From NCBI RefSeq assembly GCF_947495455.1, contig NZ_CANLZC010000009.1, forward strand, positions 22,188 to 86,187: 64,000 bases of DNA. Reading direction: 5' to 3'. Both the position numbers and the translations under genes were made by a program. Of this stretch, positions 61,065-64,000 are shown piece after piece. The DNA is from an uncultured Shewanella sp. GTDB taxonomy: Bacteria > Pseudomonadota > Gammaproteobacteria > Enterobacterales > Shewanellaceae. The notes beneath the pieces were generated by a model, which was not told where the DNA came from, ran no database searches, and saw nothing but the letters and a program-made list of their open reading frames with translations. Position 1 is the stretch's first letter; every line of letters starts with the position of its first letter.

Positions 61065-61283
61065 CTAATGGGAATGTATTGCCGATGTTTGTGTGTTTAA
61101 TGCATTTTTCTTTTTAGCATCATAGCGCTTCCACACTTTTTCATGAAAGTAAAAAACCACGGTATTAATAGCTGGTTCAACTAATGCGACGGCGCCACCG
61201 ACTAATAAGCTACCAGTCAGTAAATAGGTAACAGTAAAAGCAACGCTAAAATGAAGTGCAGCAAATGTCAGTGTTTTAGTCAT
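61065..61283 (-). CDS. DUF2061 membrane protein
   Basis: The protein has 72 residues from the ATG at 61283, preferred over one 18 bases upstream because TTGAGG lies 5-6 bases before it. The DUF2061 pattern is clear: KTLTFAALHFSVAFTVTYLLTGSLLVGGAVALVEPAINTVVFYFHEKVW. It has two membrane helices with a conserved Glu-Pro between and a FHEKVW end. The family's function is unknown. A nearly perfect Fur box lies about 30 bases upstream, so the gene is probably iron-repressed. Confidence 0.9.
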   Translation of the reverse strand: MTKTLTFAALHFSVAFTVTYLLTGSLLVGGAVALVEPAINTVVFYFHEKVWKRYDAKKKNALNTQTSAIHSH

Positions 61284-61313
61284 ACAAGCCTCAAACGTCA
61301 TATTGATTAATTA

Positions 61314-61338
61314 GCAAATGATAATCATTATCATTTGC
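61314..61338. promoter_or_regulatory. Fur box
   Basis: A 25-base palindrome has 12-base arms (GCAAATGATAAT against its complement) around a single central base, and its core, GATAATCATTATC, matches the Fur consensus. It lies 31 bases upstream of the DUF2061 start codon, where it would block the promoter when iron is plentiful. Confidence 0.88.
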
Positions 61339-61473
61339 ATTTGAAAGTGTTTTTTAGACTTTTCTGTTCTTTATTTGAGCTATATGGGGAAGTTTGGTTA
61401 TATATGAGGGTAACACCAAGCCTTTGCTAGCAGTTATTGCTAGCAAAGAGTTAGGACATTCTGACGATGTGAA

Positions 61474-61830
61474 TTAATTTTGTAGTTTCTTGCAAATATA
61501 CTCTTGGCTTTCTTTACTAAAACTACTGCTTTGTGGTGCGCTAGGTGCACAATATTCATCGACAAATTGTTTTATTTTCTCTTTAGATTGAGTGAGTAAG
61601 TCAAATGCTTGTTTTTCTGTGTTGGATAACTTAGCGTCAATAGTGTCTTTAAGCGATTGAGCTTTGGCTTCTAATGAATCCATTTGAGTATCGGTGCTTT
61701 TATTTGGTTCATTTTTTGTTGATTCAACAGATGATTGAGCGCCATCCATAGGTTTTTGGACATTGTCACTTTTAGTGTACAAGTAATATGCTAAAGCAAC
61801 TAATATTGCCAAGATGATCCAATTTCTCAT
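61474..61830 (-). CDS. Membrane-anchored hypothetical protein (118 aa)
   Basis: A 118-residue protein with one N-terminal membrane helix (WIILAILVALAYYLYT), a polar Ser/Thr/Asn-rich linker (about 25-50) and a helical part (LEAKAQSLKDTIDAKLSNTEKQAFDLLTQSKEKIKQFVDEYC). The end contains two Cys (DEYC and EYICKK). There is no lipobox. The bulk probably faces the periplasm. It is divergent from ccoG with 88 bases between. I do not recognise a family. Confidence 0.7.
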   Translation of the reverse strand: MRNWIILAILVALAYYLYTKSDNVQKPMDGAQSSVESTKNEPNKSTDTQMDSLEAKAQSLKDTIDAKLSNTEKQAFDLLTQSKEKIKQFVDEYCAPSAPQSSSFSKESQEYICKKLQN

Positions 61831-61918
61831 ATTTAGGTCCTATCTAAGTGAATAACTTGTGTTATAAGAGTTATAATAGACCAGTTTTCTGGCAATGTTA
61901 AAGCTGTAAGGCTGTAAA

Positions 61919-63340
61919 ATGAACGCAGAAAAAAACCAAAAAGATTACTCAAAAGAAAAGCGTATTAAGATCCATCAAGCTGATCCTGCTAAGGCGGATC
62001 GATTTAATCCCAGAAATCGAATATATGTTAGGGCTGTATCGGGCTTATGGACGACATTACGACGCAGACTCGGCTGGATAGCTATGCTCACTTTTCTTGT
62101 TATTCCTTGGATCCCATGGGGAAACAGGCAAGCTGTTTTATTTAATTTAGTCGAGCAAAAGTTTCATATATTCGGTCTCACCATTTGGCCTCAAGATCTG
62201 ACTTTATTAGCGGCTTTATTAACGATAGCGGCTTTTGGCTTATTTTTTGTGACAACTTATCTCGGGCGAGTATGGTGTGGCTATACATGCCCACAAACGG
62301 TTTGGACCTTTATTTTTATTTGGTTTGAAGAAAAGCTGGAAGGGACTAGACATAAGCGGATTAAATTAGATCAATTACCTTGGAGTGTGAATAAAATTTG
62401 GCGTAAAAGTGCAAAGCACACTGCATGGTTAGTCGTATCCTTATTTACCTCAACGACTTTTATTTCTTATTTTATCCCTGCCAATGAGCTATACCTTGAT
62501 CTGTTTAGCTTAAATGAAACGGGTTTAGTCTATTTTTGGGTGGTTTTTTTCGCTTTAGCAACTTATGGCAATGCTGGTTGGATGCGAGAAATCATGTGCA
62601 TTCATATTTGCCCTTATGCTCGGTTTCAAGCGGTAATGTTTGATAGAAACACTTATATAGTGGGATACGATAGTCAGCGTGGAGAGAATAGAGGGCCTAG
62701 ATCTCGCAAGTCAGATCCTAAGGAGCAAGGTTTAGGCGATTGCATTGATTGCGATTTATGTGTGCAGGTTTGTCCCACGGGGATAGATATTCGCAATGGG
62801 CTTCAATATGAGTGTATTAATTGTGGTGCTTGTATAGATGCTTGTGATAACACCATGTCGCATATGGGGTATGCCAAGGGGTTAATTAGTTACACCACGG
62901 AAAATAAATTAAACAGGGTAAAAGAAAAAGTATTAAGGCCGAAGTTGGTCGGTTATGGTGTGATGTTCTTCATTATGACATTAGTCTTTATCTATGCCTG
63001 TATGAATATTGCGCCGATGCGATTAGATGTGATACGAGATCGTAATCAACTTTATCGAGAAAATATTGATGGTTTGATTGAGAATACCTTCACGTTAAAG
63101 ATTTTCAATAAAACTGAATCTTCTCATCACTATGAAATGAGAGTAGCAGGCTTATCAGATTATCAGTGGATTGGACCTAAGCAAGTGACCTTGGCACCTG
63201 GTGAAGTGTTAAGCGTACCTATTAGTTTAGCTGTAGATCCTGTAGAGCTAAATAAGAGTGTGACGGATATTACTTTTAATGTGAGTAGCCAGGATAATAA
63301 GGTCGAGGTCACACAAGATTCTCGTTTCTTTAGCCGTTAA
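61919..63340 (+). CDS. ccoG: Cytochrome c oxidase accessory protein CcoG (FixG/RdxA)
   Basis: A 473-residue membrane iron-sulfur protein. Several helices are visible (from about residue 40), then the TYLGRVWCGYTCPQTVWTFIF segment, a MREIMCIHICPYARFQ motif and two 4Fe-4S clusters in CIDCDLCVQVCPTG and CINCGACIDACDN. The C-terminal IG-like domain is periplasmic. CcoG assists copper delivery and assembly of cbb3-type oxidase, probably by reducing copper. It is a lone gene here; the oxidase subunits are not in the window. Confidence 0.95.
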   Translation: MNAEKNQKDYSKEKRIKIHQADPAKADRFNPRNRIYVRAVSGLWTTLRRRLGWIAMLTFLVIPWIPWGNRQAVLFNLVEQKFHIFGLTIWPQDLTLLAALLTIAAFGLFFVTTYLGRVWCGYTCPQTVWTFIFIWFEEKLEGTRHKRIKLDQLPWSVNKIWRKSAKHTAWLVVSLFTSTTFISYFIPANELYLDLFSLNETGLVYFWVVFFALATYGNAGWMREIMCIHICPYARFQAVMFDRNTYIVGYDSQRGENRGPRSRKSDPKEQGLGDCIDCDLCVQVCPTGIDIRNGLQYECINCGACIDACDNTMSHMGYAKGLISYTTENKLNRVKEKVLRPKLVGYGVMFFIMTLVFIYACMNIAPMRLDVIRDRNQLYRENIDGLIENTFTLKIFNKTESSHHYEMRVAGLSDYQWIGPKQVTLAPGEVLSVPISLAVDPVELNKSVTDITFNVSSQDNKVEVTQDSRFFSR

Positions 63341-63359
63341 ATAAAGGTGAGTGATAGTT

Positions 63360-63398
63360 AAAAAGGGCCAAAAAACACATTTGTGCCCTTTTTTTATT
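63360..63398 (+). terminator. Intrinsic terminator after ccoG
   Basis: AAAAAGGGC pairs with GCCCTTTTT around a loop that can add a further CAAA/TTTG pairing, and the T-run continues to about 63397. It starts 20 bases after the ccoG stop. Confidence 0.85.
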
Positions 63399-63457
63399 CG
63401 TTTAGCTGGCTTTGTGTTCACTTAAAAGGTTTCTTTAAATTAAATGCAAAAAAGCCC

Positions 63458-63485
63458 TTGCGCTCATCTCAAATATCCCTATAAT
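63458..63485 (+). promoter_or_regulatory. rRNA operon promoter P1
   Basis: TTGCGC at 63458-63463 and a perfect TATAAT at 63480-63485 are 16 bases apart, with a GC-rich discriminator (GCGCACCC) after the -10. This GC-rich discriminator is typical of ppGpp-controlled rRNA promoters. Confidence 0.75.
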
Positions 63486-63616
63486 GCGCACCCACTGACA
63501 CGGCAAAGCAGATGACTAAGTGATTGGTCAACAGCAGCAGTGAGTAGTGTTTCAAGTCGTTAAGGTGGCTCGATGAGATAAGAAATTAATCATTGAAAAA
63601 CTTCTTAAAAAAACAC

Positions 63617-63644
63617 TTGACGCATACGAGGAAACGCGTAGAAT
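63617..63644 (+). promoter_or_regulatory. rRNA operon promoter P2
   Basis: TTGACG at 63617-63622 and TAGAAT at 63639-63644 are 16 bases apart, followed by ACGCCTCC. It lies 160 bases downstream of P1, so two tandem promoters precede the rRNA, as in E. coli rrn operons. Confidence 0.8.
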
Positions 63645-63650
63645 ACGCCT

Positions 63651-63927
63651 CCTCAGCCAATATGGCGAAACGTTCTTTAGCACTTATTTAGAGCGTCGTT
63701 CTTTAAAAATTAGACAAGCAAATCTGTGTGGGCACTCACAGAGATTAAGTTATTCGAAACTGCCTTACTTCTTTATTGTAAAGAGTGAAGCAGCCAAAAA
63801 ATTACTTAATGACCTCTTTATTTTAAGAGTGAGTGTTCATGCGCTGAGATTTTAACTTTCTTAAAAGAAAGTGAAATCAAAGAAAGCAGAATTCATTGAG
63901 CAGGTCTTCGGACCAAAACAAAGCTTT
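63651..63927 (+). promoter_or_regulatory. rRNA leader with boxA-type antitermination site
   Basis: The 280-base leader has CGTTCTTTAAAA (about 63697-63708), which matches the boxA pattern. It is followed by the AATCTGTGTGGGCACTC segment conserved in enteric and Shewanella rrn leaders. Base-paired segments near 63850-63900 are probably the 5' half of the RNase III processing stem. No protein gene is present. Confidence 0.75.
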
Positions 63928-64000
63928 AATTGAAGAGTTTGATCATGGCTCAGATTGAACGCTGGCGGCAGGCCTAACACATGCAAGTCGAGCGGTAACA
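63928..64000 (+). rRNA. 16S ribosomal RNA, 5' end
   Basis: The sequence AATTGAAGAGTTTGATCATG starts here and continues CTCAGATTGAACGCTGGC, GGCAGGCCTAACACATGC and AAGTCGAGCGGTAACA, the universally conserved 5' end of gammaproteobacterial 16S rRNA. The gene runs off the window. The first mature base may be one or two positions earlier. Confidence 0.98.

Overview
The window looks like the chromosome of a marine-type gammaproteobacterium, most likely Shewanella or a close relative. The backbone genes are the end of the atp operon (atpD, atpC), glmU, a DeoR-family regulator, glmS, mobA, a moaB/mog-type gene, ccoG and the start of a 16S rRNA gene with its promoters and leader. The genus is an inference from gene content and order and from the low-to-moderate GC; no database search was possible.

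The main feature is about 39 kb of accessory DNA between atpC (ends 975, with a strong terminator at 1032-1060) and glmU (starts 40427). It has three blocks. (1) 1135-8907: a membrane-anchored ToxR/CadC-type regulator, a periplasmic adaptor / ABC ATPase / MacB-FtsX-type permease operon, a GST-like gene, and then decayed or frameshifted fragments. (2) 9570-25775: one 16-kb co-directional operon of 14 genes that looks like an undescribed biosynthetic cluster. It has a DUF1611 protein, an EPSP-synthase homologue without the catalytic acids, an SDR without Tyr/Lys, a PhyH-type Fe/2OG oxygenase, a HisC-like aminotransferase, two overlapping ATP-grasp ligases, a haem-oxygenase-like diiron protein, a 2Fe-2S ferredoxin, an RND pump and adaptor, a luciferase-like monooxygenase, an MFS exporter and an exported methyltransferase-like protein. 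The likely product is a small ligated (peptide-like), oxidised, amino-acid-derived compound. (3) 25880-40193, minus strand: a RiPP (ribosomally made, modified peptide) locus. It has two short double-glycine-leader precursor genes, a radical SAM enzyme with a reduced SPASM region, a short HlyD-type adaptor, a C39-peptidase ABC exporter, a second MFP/ATPase/permease set paralogous to the one in block 1, an S9 prolyl-oligopeptidase-like protein, a LuxR-type regulator, a small exported peptide, and a second ToxR/CadC-type regulator. Blocks 1 and 3 are therefore inverted paralogous transporter/regulator modules on either side of block 2.

After glmU-DeoR-glmS comes a more ordinary mosaic. It holds an HdfR-like LysR gene divergent from an MFS gene, a five-gene minus-strand operon of small exported proteins with a LivJ-like binding protein, an exported Gly/Lys-rich repeat protein, a LysR gene divergent from two YdcZ-type transporters, mobA and moaB. 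Next is a large protein with a PI3/PI4-kinase-like DRHxxN motif, paired with a CesT-type type III secretion chaperone. No secretion apparatus is visible, so this looks like an orphan effector/chaperone pair. The window ends with a Fur-box-preceded DUF2061 gene, ccoG and the rRNA operon start with two tandem promoters.

All functional calls come from reading motifs and layout by eye. Residue alignments to reference enzymes were done from memory and should be confirmed computationally.
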